From Actinomycetota bacterium (GTDB lineage Bacteria > Actinomycetota > Thermoleophilia > Gaiellales > Gaiellaceae), in contig PKYN01000009.1 in assembly GCA_003132665.1 (NCBI GenBank), positions 175,859 to 239,858 of the forward strand: DNA of 64,000 nucleotides. The letters are read 5' to 3'. Position 1 is the first letter of the stretch; each line of letters starts with the position of its first letter. The position numbers were made by a program, and so were the translations under genes. Positions 18,369 through 26,394 of the stretch are shown one piece after another. Under the pieces are notes generated by a model, which was not told the DNA's origin, made no database searches, and was given only the letters and a program-made list of their open reading frames with translations.

Positions 18369-18596
18369 ATGGAAAGGGCTCCTTCTAGGATCGAGCTGCT
18401 CGAGCTGGACATCGACACGAGGCTCTCCGACCTGTGGAAGGAGACACTCGAGATCGAGGAGTGGAATCTGGAGGTCGTTGCGGCCTTCATGCGTGCCGCC
18501 TACGGCAAGGGCTACTGCGACGCCCTGACCGAGGATGCCCCCGGTCGGCTCTGCGCCGACCACGGTTACCGAGTGCCCGATCGCCGCGCCGCCTAG
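18369..18596 (+). CDS. Small hypothetical protein, 75 residues
   Basis: I do not recognise a characterised family. The product is acidic and helical at the start (ELLELDIDTRLSDLWKETLEIEEWNLEVVAAFMRAAYGKGY) and ends with two Cys and a His (Cys50 and Cys62 region). No signal peptide or membrane segment is seen. The composition is protein-like in this frame, and the ATG lies just upstream of and divergent from the phosphomutase gene. It precedes the M23 peptidase by about 100 bases. Confidence 0.6.
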   Translation: MERAPSRIELLELDIDTRLSDLWKETLEIEEWNLEVVAAFMRAAYGKGYCDALTEDAPGRLCADHGYRVPDRRAA

Positions 18597-18698
18597 CTTC
18601 GCTCGCCGCCGCCGGAGATCCCTCGCCTTCGCTTGGCGCTGAGCCCGTGCAGGCGAAAAGGGAGGGAGTTCGAGGTCCGCCGCCGAAAGATCGATTCG

Positions 18699-19850
18699 AT
18701 GATTCGACGCATCGCATTCGCGGCGATCTGTCTGCTCGTGCTCGCGACGTCCGCCTCCGCGCAGCCGAGCGGCGACAACCTCTCGAAGCTGCAGGAGAAG
18801 GTCAACCAAGCGACCAAGCAAGAGGGCGTCCTAACCTCGAGCATCGCCTCGATGAACGAGCGCATTCACTCTTTGCGCAGCAGCGTCGCGAGTGCGGAGG
18901 CGAATCTGGCCCGGCTTCAGGTCGAGGTCAGTGCGCACGAGCAGCGCCTGGGCAAGGTGCGGGACGAGTACGAGCGGCAATCGAGGCTGCTTGCGCTGGC
19001 CCAACGGCAGTACGACTACGCGCAGCATCAGCTTTCCCAGCGCCTCGTTGCGGTCTACGAGAGCGATCAGCCCGACACCGTCGCCGTCATGCTGGCCTCG
19101 GAGAGCATCTCGAACGCCATCGACCGACTCGAGTATCTGAACGCGGTCTCGGCTCGCGATCGGCACGTCGCCGAGCGGACGATGAAGATCAAGCGTCGCT
19201 GGACAGAGATTCGAAACCGAACTCATCGCCTGCTCGTGCGCGTCGCCGACGAGACGCACGCGGTGGAGCTCAGGGCCTCGAGCGTGCTCACGACTCGTGA
19301 CCGTTTGAGCTCCAGCCGTGAGCGTCTACGCACAGAGCGGGAAACCAAGCAGGAGACGCTGGCGAGCGTGCGCGAGTCGAAAGAGAAGTGGCTGGCCGAC
19401 ATCGCGGCGCTTCAGGCCGGTAGCGCCGACATCGCCTCTCGCCTGCGCAGCGGCGGCTCCCATTCCACTTCGACTCCGTCGGCGGCCGGGCTCATCTGGC
19501 CGGTCCAGGGCGTGCTCACCAGTCCGTTCGGCATGCGCTGGGGGCGAATGCACGAAGGCATCGACATCGGTGCGCCGCAGGGAACCCCGATCTATGCCGC
19601 CGCGGGGGGGACGGTGAACTACGCGGGTTGGGAGGGCGGCTACGGCAACCTAACGCTGATCGATCACGGAAACGGGCTTGCCACGGCCTACGGGCACCAG
19701 TCGAGCTTCGCCGTCTCGAGCGGGCAGGCCGTGTCTCGCGGCCAGTTGATCGGCTACGTGGGCTCGACCGGGCACTCCACCGGTCCGCACGTGCACTTCG
19801 AGGTTCGAGTCAACGGGGTGCCGAACGATCCGCTGAGCTACCTCTCGTGA
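18699..19850 (+). CDS. Secreted M23-family (LytM) peptidase with coiled coil, EnvC/RipC-like
   Basis: The 383-residue protein begins with a clear signal peptide (IRRIAFAAICLLVLATSASA). A coiled coil of about 200 residues follows, and then a LytM domain. The zinc site motifs are HEGIDIG and HVHFEV, with TAYGH between, so the zinc ligands look complete and the enzyme could be active on peptidoglycan cross-links. The coiled coil plus M23 layout is that of EnvC and RipC, which work with FtsEX in cell separation; no ftsEX gene is in view. ATG 18699 was chosen because it begins the signal peptide. Its 3' end overlaps the convergent hpt gene by 41 bases. Confidence 0.88.
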   Translation: MIRRIAFAAICLLVLATSASAQPSGDNLSKLQEKVNQATKQEGVLTSSIASMNERIHSLRSSVASAEANLARLQVEVSAHEQRLGKVRDEYERQSRLLALAQRQYDYAQHQLSQRLVAVYESDQPDTVAVMLASESISNAIDRLEYLNAVSARDRHVAERTMKIKRRWTEIRNRTHRLLVRVADETHAVELRASSVLTTRDRLSSSRERLRTERETKQETLASVRESKEKWLADIAALQAGSADIASRLRSGGSHSTSTPSAAGLIWPVQGVLTSPFGMRWGRMHEGIDIGAPQGTPIYAAAGGTVNYAGWEGGYGNLTLIDHGNGLATAYGHQSSFAVSSGQAVSRGQLIGYVGSTGHSTGPHVHFEVRVNGVPNDPLSYLS

Positions 19851-20451
19851 GGTGTATGTCGGGGAGGTTGCGGAAGTGCTCGTCGAGGTCGAAGCCGTAC
19901 CCGATGAAGAGCTCGTCCGGAACGGTGAAACCGACGTAGCGAACCGGTAGGTCGTCGACGAGGCGCCGGTAGGGGCGGTCGAACAGCGTCGCGATGGTGA
20001 TCGAGGAGGGCGCGCGCAGCGCGAAGACCCGCGTCAGGTAGTTGAGAGTGAGCCCGGTATCGACCACGTCTTCGATCACGATCAGGTCGCGGCCCGTGAT
20101 GTCGATATCCAGATCCTTGAGCAGACGGATTCGCTGTTGTCCGCCGACGGCCGCCGAGGTGAATCCGGCGAGCTCGACGAAGTCGATCGTGTGCGGGATG
20201 GTCAGCGCGCGAGAGAGATCGGCGAGGAAGACGGCACTCGCCTTGAGCGGCGCTACGAGAATCGGCTCCCTGCCCTGATAGTCGCGTGCGATCTCGGCTC
20301 CGAGCTCACGCACGCGGCCGGCGATCTCCTCCCGCCGCAGGTAGATCTCACCGATGCTCGAGCTCTCAGCCGTCTTCTCTCGCTCCTCTATCCCGACATC
20401 CTTCCCGATCTGAGCCGGCTCCGGGGACCATGATCGCGAAAAACCCGCCAA
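19810..20451 (-). CDS. hpt: Hypoxanthine phosphoribosyltransferase
   Basis: This purine-salvage enzyme joins hypoxanthine or guanine to PRPP. The PRPP-binding motif (LIVIEDVVDTGLTL) and the substrate loop (PDELFIGYGFDLDEHFRNLP) are both typical. The first possible start is TTG at 20451, giving 213 residues, about 30 more than usual, and no standard start lies nearer the conserved IGEIYLRREEI. The start is therefore uncertain. It sits 33 bases after a small nuclease-fold gene, and its end overlaps the M23 peptidase gene on the other strand. Confidence 0.92.
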   Translation of the reverse strand: MAGFSRSWSPEPAQIGKDVGIEEREKTAESSSIGEIYLRREEIAGRVRELGAEIARDYQGREPILVAPLKASAVFLADLSRALTIPHTIDFVELAGFTSAAVGGQQRIRLLKDLDIDITGRDLIVIEDVVDTGLTLNYLTRVFALRAPSSITIATLFDRPYRRLVDDLPVRYVGFTVPDELFIGYGFDLDEHFRNLPDIHLTRGSSADRSAPR

Positions 20452-20484
20452 CGAGGAGATGCGCCGCGGCTACTCGGACGAGCG

Positions 20485-20853
20485 TCAGGAGGCCAGATCG
20501 AGGCGGTAGCGCTCGGCCAGGCGCTGAACATCGCGTCGGTAGAAGAGCTTGACGCGGACTCCCGGGTAGAGCGCTCGCAACTTGCGCAGCTTGCGGTTCT
20601 TACGCGTCACGAGCGACTGCTTCATGACGGTGATCTCGAGGTAGAGATCTTGCTCGGGGAGGTAGAAGTCGGGCGTGAACGCCTCACTGATGCGCCCTTC
20701 GTCGTCGCGCTCGAGCACGAAAGAGGTGGGCTCGTACTCCCAGGAGATTCGATAGTAGTCGAGGATACGCGCGCATTCGGCCTCGGCCTGGTTCGCGAAC
20801 CTGGGGGTTTTCGAACCGCGATCTGCCTGTAAATCGACGCTTTCGAAGCCCAT
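20485..20853 (-). CDS. Small protein with a possible PD-(D/E)XK nuclease fold
   Basis: The 122-residue product carries an acidic helix (FANQAEAECARILDYY), then EYEP, then TPDFYLPEQDLYLEIT followed by a Lys-rich helix (TRKNRKLRKLRAL). The Glu ... Pro-Asp ... Glu-Ile-Thr spacing resembles PD-(D/E)XK nucleases, although the third-motif Lys is replaced by Thr. Substrate and role are unknown. It is the first gene of a two-gene unit with hpt and diverges from the metallophosphoesterase operon. Confidence 0.7.
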   Translation of the reverse strand: MGFESVDLQADRGSKTPRFANQAEAECARILDYYRISWEYEPTSFVLERDDEGRISEAFTPDFYLPEQDLYLEITVMKQSLVTRKNRKLRKLRALYPGVRVKLFYRRDVQRLAERYRLDLAS

Positions 20854-20960
20854 CTACAACTAGAGTAGCAATAGGGTCGGACGCATCCGAGCGCCACCCT
20901 GGGCGGGCTCGGGCGAAGCGGAAGTTTCCGGAACAGCTCCGCGCGGCATACACTTCTGCC

Positions 20961-21767
20961 ATGCCGGGCCGGAGCGACGGTCGCGTTTTCAGGATCGCCC
21001 AGATTTCCGATCTTCACTGCGGCGGACCTCACTTCGTGCCCAACCTGCTGGAACGCGCCATTTCGGAGGTCAACGACCTCGCACCCGACGTGGTCGTCTG
21101 CTCCGGCGATCTGACCTCCTTCGGCTTCAAGGGCGAGTACGCGCAGGCGCGGGCCTACCTCGATCGCATCGAGTGCCCGAGCATGGTCGTCATCCCCGGC
21201 AACCACGACGCCCGCAACGTCGGCTACGTCCACTTCGAGCAGCTTTTCGGCGAGCGCAACTCGGTCTTGCACAAGGGCCCGGTCAGCATCGTCGCGATCG
21301 ACTCCACCGCTCCGGACCTCGACTACGGGCAGATCGGGCGCGGCCGCTACCGCTGGATCGAGGAGCAGTTCGCGCGCCCGGCCTCGTTGCGCGTCTTCGT
21401 CCTGCACCACCACCTGCTCCCGGTGCCCGGCACCGGCCGCGAGCGCAACATCGTGCACGACGCCGGCGACACGCTCGAGTGCCTGCAGCGTGCGGGCGTA
21501 AATCTCGTCCTGACCGGTCACAAGCACGTTCCCTACGCCTGGAAGCTCGAGAACCTGTTCGTCGTCAATGCGGGAACGGTCTCGTCGCTGCGACTGCGCG
21601 GAAACACCAGGCCCTGTTACAACGTGATCGAGTTCAGCGGGAAGAAGATCGAGGTCGACCGGCATTACCCCTTCCACGGAACCGAGCGAATCATCGAGTT
21701 CGACACCGATACGCTCGACTTCCGCAAATACACGACGTCGATCGAGCACGAGGTCACCACTCGATGA
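20961..21767 (+). CDS. Calcineurin-like metallophosphoesterase
   Basis: The 268-residue protein has the full set of binuclear-metal motifs: ISDLH (Asp17, His19), GDLT, GNHD, a HHHL histidine cluster, and GHKH. Such enzymes cleave phosphomonoesters or phosphodiesters, including cyclic nucleotides. It is the first gene of an operon making cyclic 2,3-diphosphoglycerate and overlaps the next gene by 4 bases. A role in breaking down a phosphorylated or cyclic intermediate is an inference from position. Confidence 0.9.
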   Translation: MPGRSDGRVFRIAQISDLHCGGPHFVPNLLERAISEVNDLAPDVVVCSGDLTSFGFKGEYAQARAYLDRIECPSMVVIPGNHDARNVGYVHFEQLFGERNSVLHKGPVSIVAIDSTAPDLDYGQIGRGRYRWIEEQFARPASLRVFVLHHHLLPVPGTGRERNIVHDAGDTLECLQRAGVNLVLTGHKHVPYAWKLENLFVVNAGTVSSLRLRGNTRPCYNVIEFSGKKIEVDRHYPFHGTERIIEFDTDTLDFRKYTTSIEHEVTTR

Positions 21768-23053
21768 AGCCCGCAGCGCTGGCGCTGATCGACGGCGAGC
21801 ACTATCCGCCGGTCGTGCGCGACGCGCTCGAGGCCTTGCCGTACGAGTTCGTCTGCTGCGTCAACGTGGGCGGCGGGGAGAAGCTTCGCTCACCCGCGCA
21901 AGGCGAAGAGCTCTACGGCGTTCCGCTCGCCGCCTCGATCGGACAGGGAATCGAAACCTACGCGCCCGAGATCGTCGTCGACCTCTCCGACGAGCCCGTA
22001 TTGGGCCCGCGCGAGCGTCTCGCCGCCGCGAGCCGAGTGCTGGCGCTGGGACTGCCCTATGCGGGGGCGGATTTCCGTTTCGATCCGCCCGCGCTCGAGC
22101 CCTTCGCGCTTCCTAGTCTGAGCGTGATCGGTACCGGCAAGCGAGTGGGGAAGACGGCGCTGACGATACAGCTTGCCCGCGTTTGCGCGCAGCGGCTTGA
22201 GGTCGTGGTGGTGGCGATGGGGCGGGGCGGGCCGCCTGAGCCGGAGCTGCGCGAGACGCCGCCGAGCGTCGAGGAACTGCTCGAGCTTGCTCGCTCGGGA
22301 CAGCACGCGGCATCGGACTATCTCGAGGACGCCCTTCTGGCTGGAATCGCCACCATTGGAGCGCGCCGCTGTGGTGGCGGCCTGGCGGGAGCGGTCGGCT
22401 ATTCGAACGTGGCACAGGCGGCCGAGCTGGCGCTCGAACGCCGGCCCGACCTGGTGATCTTCGAAGGAAGCGGCGCCGCGCTGCCGCCGATCGCGAGCGA
22501 CCGGCGGGTGCTCGTCGTGAGTGCTCATCAGGATGCGGAGCTGGCCTGCGGTTATCTGAACGCCTATCGCATCCTCGTCTCCGATCTGATCGTGCTGAGC
22601 TTTGCCGAACCGGGCGAGCGGCTCGACCAGCTCAGGCGCCAGGTGGCGGCGCTGCGACCCGACCTGCAGGTGATCGCCACATCGATGCGCCCGCGCCCGC
22701 TTGCACCGGTGGCCGGGAAGAAGGTGGCGCTCTTCACCACGGCGCCGAAGCAGGCGCTCCGCCAACTCGGTGAGCACCTCCAGCGCGCTCACGGCGCGGA
22801 CGTGGTTCACGTCTCGGGCAGCCTGGCCCGCCGCGGGGAGCTGGCCGAAGAGCTGGCGCAGATCGACGCCGAGGTTTTCCTGGTCGAGCTGAAGGCGGCC
22901 GCGGTTGACGTCGTGATCGAGGAAGCGGTGGCGCGCGGATGCGAGGTCGGCCTCATCGACAACGAGCTGGTGCCGCTGGAGGGTGAGCCCGAGCTCGAAC
23001 CTGCGCTGCTCGAGCTGGCGCAGCAGGCACGCGCGAAGGCGAGCGTCGTGTGA
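21764..23053 (+). CDS. cpgS: Cyclic 2,3-diphosphoglycerate synthetase family protein
   Basis: The 429-residue product resembles archaeal cyclic 2,3-diphosphoglycerate synthetase, which closes 2,3-diphosphoglycerate into its cyclic form using ATP. An N-terminal domain (LALIDGEHYPPVVRDAL) precedes a P-loop domain with IGTGKRVGKTA near residue 125. Cyclic 2,3-diphosphoglycerate is known as a thermoprotectant and phosphate store in hyperthermophilic methanogens. The neighbouring 2-phosphoglycerate kinase supports the assignment strongly. ATG 21764 overlaps the upstream stop (ATGA); the longer frame upstream is the shadow of the phosphoesterase gene. Confidence 0.85.
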   Translation: MKPAALALIDGEHYPPVVRDALEALPYEFVCCVNVGGGEKLRSPAQGEELYGVPLAASIGQGIETYAPEIVVDLSDEPVLGPRERLAAASRVLALGLPYAGADFRFDPPALEPFALPSLSVIGTGKRVGKTALTIQLARVCAQRLEVVVVAMGRGGPPEPELRETPPSVEELLELARSGQHAASDYLEDALLAGIATIGARRCGGGLAGAVGYSNVAQAAELALERRPDLVIFEGSGAALPPIASDRRVLVVSAHQDAELACGYLNAYRILVSDLIVLSFAEPGERLDQLRRQVAALRPDLQVIATSMRPRPLAPVAGKKVALFTTAPKQALRQLGEHLQRAHGADVVHVSGSLARRGELAEELAQIDAEVFLVELKAAAVDVVIEEAVARGCEVGLIDNELVPLEGEPELEPALLELAQQARAKASVV

Positions 23054-23958
23054 CCCAGCATCGCCATAATCCCTTCCCGCTGGGCGACGAGAGCCTGCCC
23101 TACTCGAAGGGCCTGATGGCGCGAGCCCTGATCGCCGTGGGAGTCGGCGGCGTGCGCGCTTACGAGCTGGCGCGGCAGGTGGAGATCGACCTGGCTAAGC
23201 GGGACGAGCGCGTTGTCGAGCTCGAGCGCCTGCACGAGCTGGCGATCGAGACGCTCGGCCCGGTCGAGGGCCACGAAGCGGTCGAGCGCCTCCGCCGCTA
23301 TCACGATCTCGATCAGCTCGACATGCCGTTGATCGTCCTCATCGGCGGCGCCACAGGCACCGGCAAGACGACGATCGCCGCGGAGGTCGCGCACCGGCTG
23401 GGCATAACTCGTCTCTCCTCGACCGATTTCATCCGCCAGACGATTCGCGCCTTCTTCTCCGAGGAGTTCATGCCCACGATTCACTACTCCAGTTTCAAGG
23501 CCTGGGAAGCACTGCCCGAGGCCGAGCGCGAGGAGGGCGATCCGCTGATTCGCGGTTTCCTTCAGCAGACGAAGAACGTGCTCGTGGGCGTGCGCGCCTC
23601 GATCGAACGCGCGCTCGAGGAGGGTTGGTCGATGGTGCTGGAGGGAGTGCACCTGGTGCCGGGCATGCTGCCGCTCGAGATCGAGGGAGCGCTGATCATC
23701 CAATGCCAGCTCGCGGTGTACAACGAGGAGGTTCACGCCTCGAACTTCTTCGTGCGCGACCTCGCCACCGAGGGCGTCCGACCCGTGGAGAAGTATTTAC
23801 ACAGCCTCGGCGAGATCCGTCAGGTTCAGGACTTCCTGCTCAAGCGCGCTCGCAAATCCAGCGTGCCGGTGATAGAGAATGAAAACGTCGATCGCACTGT
23901 CGGCGCGGTGATCGAACTGGTGCTAGAGGGCGCTGAACGCGTACAAGGGGTGAAATGA
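23050..23958 (+). CDS. pgk2: 2-phosphoglycerate kinase
   Basis: The 302-residue kinase phosphorylates 2-phosphoglycerate to 2,3-diphosphoglycerate, the substrate of the preceding gene's product. An ATP-cone-like N-terminal domain (PYSKGLMARALIAVGV) precedes a P-loop kinase domain with GGATGTGKTT and a Ser-Thr-Asp-Phe-Ile substrate motif. GTG 23050 overlaps the previous stop (GTGA), and its own stop overlaps the next start (ATGA). Tight coupling with the synthetase supports a pathway of two successive steps. Confidence 0.88.
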   Translation: MTQHRHNPFPLGDESLPYSKGLMARALIAVGVGGVRAYELARQVEIDLAKRDERVVELERLHELAIETLGPVEGHEAVERLRRYHDLDQLDMPLIVLIGGATGTGKTTIAAEVAHRLGITRLSSTDFIRQTIRAFFSEEFMPTIHYSSFKAWEALPEAEREEGDPLIRGFLQQTKNVLVGVRASIERALEEGWSMVLEGVHLVPGMLPLEIEGALIIQCQLAVYNEEVHASNFFVRDLATEGVRPVEKYLHSLGEIRQVQDFLLKRARKSSVPVIENENVDRTVGAVIELVLEGAERVQGVK

Positions 23959-24977
23959 GCTCTTCGAAGGCAGCGAGGAAGAAGAAGGAAGCTCCTGTTC
24001 CGGAGCCGCCCGGGTCGATCTGTATCTGCGCCCACTACGCCCGGGCCACCGATGCGGCCGCGCTGGCCAGCGCCCGCTGGTTGGGTCGCGCCGATCGCGA
24101 TGGAGCCGAGGAGGCCGCTTTCGCCGCGATGCAGAACACGCTCGGCAGTCTCCCGATCGACGGGCGCATCGTCGTTGGCGCGTCCGACGAGGGAGGGCTC
24201 GCCGCCGGGCAGCAGATCGGCGCGGGCGGAACGCCGGTCGATCTGGCTCTAGATCCGCTAGAAGGGCGCGAGGTCGTGGCCCGCGGAGGCCCAGGCGCAA
24301 TGTCGATGATCGCCGTCGGCGAGCCGGGCTCTTTCGTGACACTCCCCGACATGTACATGAGGCGCATGGCTGTCGGGCCGCGCGCCCGTGGCCAGATCGA
24401 TCTGCGAAGGCCCGTCGGCGAGAACATCGCGGCGATCGCCAAGGCCTTCGGGCGTAACGCCAACGACATCACCACGATCGTGCTCGACCGCCCGCGCCAC
24501 CACGATCTGATCGATGAGATCAGGCATGCGGGTGCACGTATCAAGTTGATCTCGGATGGAGACGTGACAGCTTCGATCTCGGCCGCGATCCGAGGTACCA
24601 ACGATCACCTGGCGATCGGCATCGGCGGAACTCGCCAGGCCGTGCTGACCGCGGCGGCTCTTCGCTGCCTGGGCGGCGAGCTCCAGGCTCAGCTCTGGCC
24701 CGTATCCAGGCGCGAGATCGAGCAGGCCAAGGCGACCGGCATCGACGACATCGAGCGCATCTTCAGCACCACCGACCTGGTGCCGGGCGAGATCATCTTC
24801 GCTGCGACCGGCGTTTCCGGCGGCGACCTCCTGCGCGGCGTCCGTTTTCTCGCCGACAGCGCGCGTACTCACACGCTCGTCATGTGCACACGCTGCAACT
24901 GGGTGCGTTTCATCGACAGCATCCACTTCTTCGCCCGCGAGCGGCGCGAAGAGGTGCGCCTGCTGGGCAGCGCCTGA
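23955..24977 (+). CDS. glpX: GlpX-like class II fructose-1,6-bisphosphatase homologue, altered metal site
   Basis: The 340-residue protein aligns with GlpX along its length: ARATDAAALASARWLGRAD at the start, DPLEG at 100-104, PDMYM, and SIHFF near the end. Class II enzymes remove the 1-phosphate of fructose 1,6-bisphosphate in gluconeogenesis. Of the acidic metal ligands known in E. coli GlpX, those in GRAD (Asp47) and DPLEG (Asp100, Glu103) remain. The GEGE segment is replaced by a shortened VVGASDEGGL at 73-82, and the later APEGV Glu is replaced in GGTRQAV at 224-230. Activity on fructose bisphosphate is therefore doubtful, and another phosphorylated substrate of this operon is possible. 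A basic 20-residue leader precedes the domain. Confidence 0.85.
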   Translation: MSSSKAARKKKEAPVPEPPGSICICAHYARATDAAALASARWLGRADRDGAEEAAFAAMQNTLGSLPIDGRIVVGASDEGGLAAGQQIGAGGTPVDLALDPLEGREVVARGGPGAMSMIAVGEPGSFVTLPDMYMRRMAVGPRARGQIDLRRPVGENIAAIAKAFGRNANDITTIVLDRPRHHDLIDEIRHAGARIKLISDGDVTASISAAIRGTNDHLAIGIGGTRQAVLTAAALRCLGGELQAQLWPVSRREIEQAKATGIDDIERIFSTTDLVPGEIIFAATGVSGGDLLRGVRFLADSARTHTLVMCTRCNWVRFIDSIHFFARERREEVRLLGSA

Positions 24978-24993
24978 CCGGCGCCAACGAACT

Positions 24994-25021
24994 CCAGTGC
25001 CAGACTGAAGTCTGGCACTGG
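24994..25021. repeat. 12-bp perfect palindrome between glpX and sufT
   Basis: The arms 24994-25005 and 25010-25021 pair perfectly around a TGAA loop. It lies 16 bases after the glpX-like gene and 10 bases before the sufT start. There is no T tract, so it may be an operator, a processing hairpin or an interspersed palindromic repeat; one copy is present in this window. Confidence 0.75.
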
Positions 25022-25031
25022 ATAGACTGGA

Positions 25032-25337
25032 GTGGTGCTCACCGTCGAGGATGTCACGGAGGTTCTGCGCCAGGTTTTCGACCCGGAGCTTGGGCTCGAC
25101 ATCGTCGAGCTTGGCCTCCTTTACGACGTGAAGATCGTCGACAACTCGGTGACGGTCTTCTACAGCCTGACCTCGATCGGCTGTCCGGCCGGGCCGCTCA
25201 TCCACGAGCAGATTCTCGAGGCGATGCGCGAGCTGCCAGGGGTCGAAAAGGTGGCGCTGGAGCTGACCTGGGATCCCCCCTGGACACCGGAGCGGATGTC
25301 CGAGGACGCCAAGCTCCTGCTCGGCTTCGGCTACTGA
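25032..25337 (+). CDS. sufT: SufT/MIP18-type iron-sulfur assembly protein (DUF59)
   Basis: This 101-residue protein has the single-domain DUF59 pattern: DPELGLDIVELGLLYDV near the start and the conserved Cys51 in TSIGCPAGP, ending in the LTWDPPW region. Homologues help mature iron-sulfur proteins. The next gene, queG, encodes a protein with two 4Fe-4S clusters, so adjacency makes sense. Two GTG codons in a row (25032 and 25035) could serve as the start; GGAG just upstream is a plausible ribosome-binding site. Confidence 0.9.
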   Translation: MVLTVEDVTEVLRQVFDPELGLDIVELGLLYDVKIVDNSVTVFYSLTSIGCPAGPLIHEQILEAMRELPGVEKVALELTWDPPWTPERMSEDAKLLLGFGY

Positions 25338-25386
25338 GGCGCGGGCCGCCGCCTCTGAGGAAGGGGCCGCGCGGCACAATGCCATC

Positions 25387-26394
25387 ATGAACGCCGCTCG
25401 GCTCAGGGAGATCGGCGCGGAGCTGGGTCTGGACGCCGTGGCCGTGGCGCCGGCCGAGCCCTACGAGAGGGCGGAGCATGCGATCGCGGAGCGCCGGGCG
25501 GAGGGGTTGTTCGCGGACATGAGCTTCACGGTCGCGCACCCCGAGTTTTCCTGCCACCCCGAGCGCCTGCTCGAGGGTGCTCGCAGCGTCGTCTCCGCTG
25601 CGCTTTCCTACTACTTGCCGGGACCCGAGCCGAGCGCGGGGGAGGGGCGCCTGGCGCGACACGCCTGGCGCGATCACTATGCTGAGCTCCGGCTCAGGCT
25701 GGCTGCGCTGGGCGAGCGTATCGGCGGCGCCTATCGCGTCCTGGTCGACTCCAGCGAGCACGTCGATCGCGAAGCGGCCGTGCGCGGCGGTCTTGGCTTC
25801 TTCGGCAAGAACGGGCTCGTGATAGCTCCGCGGCTCGGTTCGTGGATCGTGCTCGGAACGCTCGTGAGCGACATCGCGATCGAGCCGGGGAAGCCGCTCG
25901 CCCGGAATTGCGGCAGCTGCCGCTTGTGTGTCCGAGCCTGCCCGACCGGTGCGCTCGTACGGGATGGGGTGCTGGACGCGCGCCTGTGCCTGTCGTACTG
26001 GACACAGGCCCGTACGGCCCTGCCCGACTCGATGCGCGAGCAGATGGGTACGAGCGTCTACGGCTGCGACATATGCCAACGCGTCTGTCCCTGGAACCGG
26101 GGAGTTGAAAAGCGGAGCGATCGTCTCGCTCTCGGCACGGCAGAGCCGACCGTCTCGCTCGAGGACTGGCTGACCGTCGACGACAGGGAGCTTGGGCTGC
26201 GCTACCGGCGGCTCTACGTCCCGCGCCGGGATCCGCGCTTCCTGCGCCGGAATGCTCTCGTGGCTCTGGCCTGCAGCGGCGCCCGAGAGCACGAGCCGCT
26301 ACTCGAGCGCTATGCGCTCGGCGGGGACGAGCTGCTGGCCGAGCACGCCCGCTGGGCGCTGAGTCGCCTGCGCGAACGTCTCGACCGGGTCTAG
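25387..26394 (+). CDS. queG: QueG, epoxyqueuosine reductase
   Basis: The 335-residue enzyme carries out the last step of queuosine synthesis, reducing epoxyqueuosine in tRNA with cobalamin and two 4Fe-4S clusters. The ferredoxin-like Cys residues are at 175, 178, 181 and 185 (CGSCRLCVRACPTGA) and at 227, 230 and 234 with Cys201. The catalytic Asp121 lies in LVDSSEHVDRE, and GGLGFFGKNG is typical. C-terminal HEAT-like repeats are shortened, as in many QueG proteins. Its stop codon overlaps that of the opposed pafBC gene by four bases. Confidence 0.95.
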   Translation: MNAARLREIGAELGLDAVAVAPAEPYERAEHAIAERRAEGLFADMSFTVAHPEFSCHPERLLEGARSVVSAALSYYLPGPEPSAGEGRLARHAWRDHYAELRLRLAALGERIGGAYRVLVDSSEHVDREAAVRGGLGFFGKNGLVIAPRLGSWIVLGTLVSDIAIEPGKPLARNCGSCRLCVRACPTGALVRDGVLDARLCLSYWTQARTALPDSMREQMGTSVYGCDICQRVCPWNRGVEKRSDRLALGTAEPTVSLEDWLTVDDRELGLRYRRLYVPRRDPRFLRRNALVALACSGAREHEPLLERYALGGDELLAEHARWALSRLRERLDRV

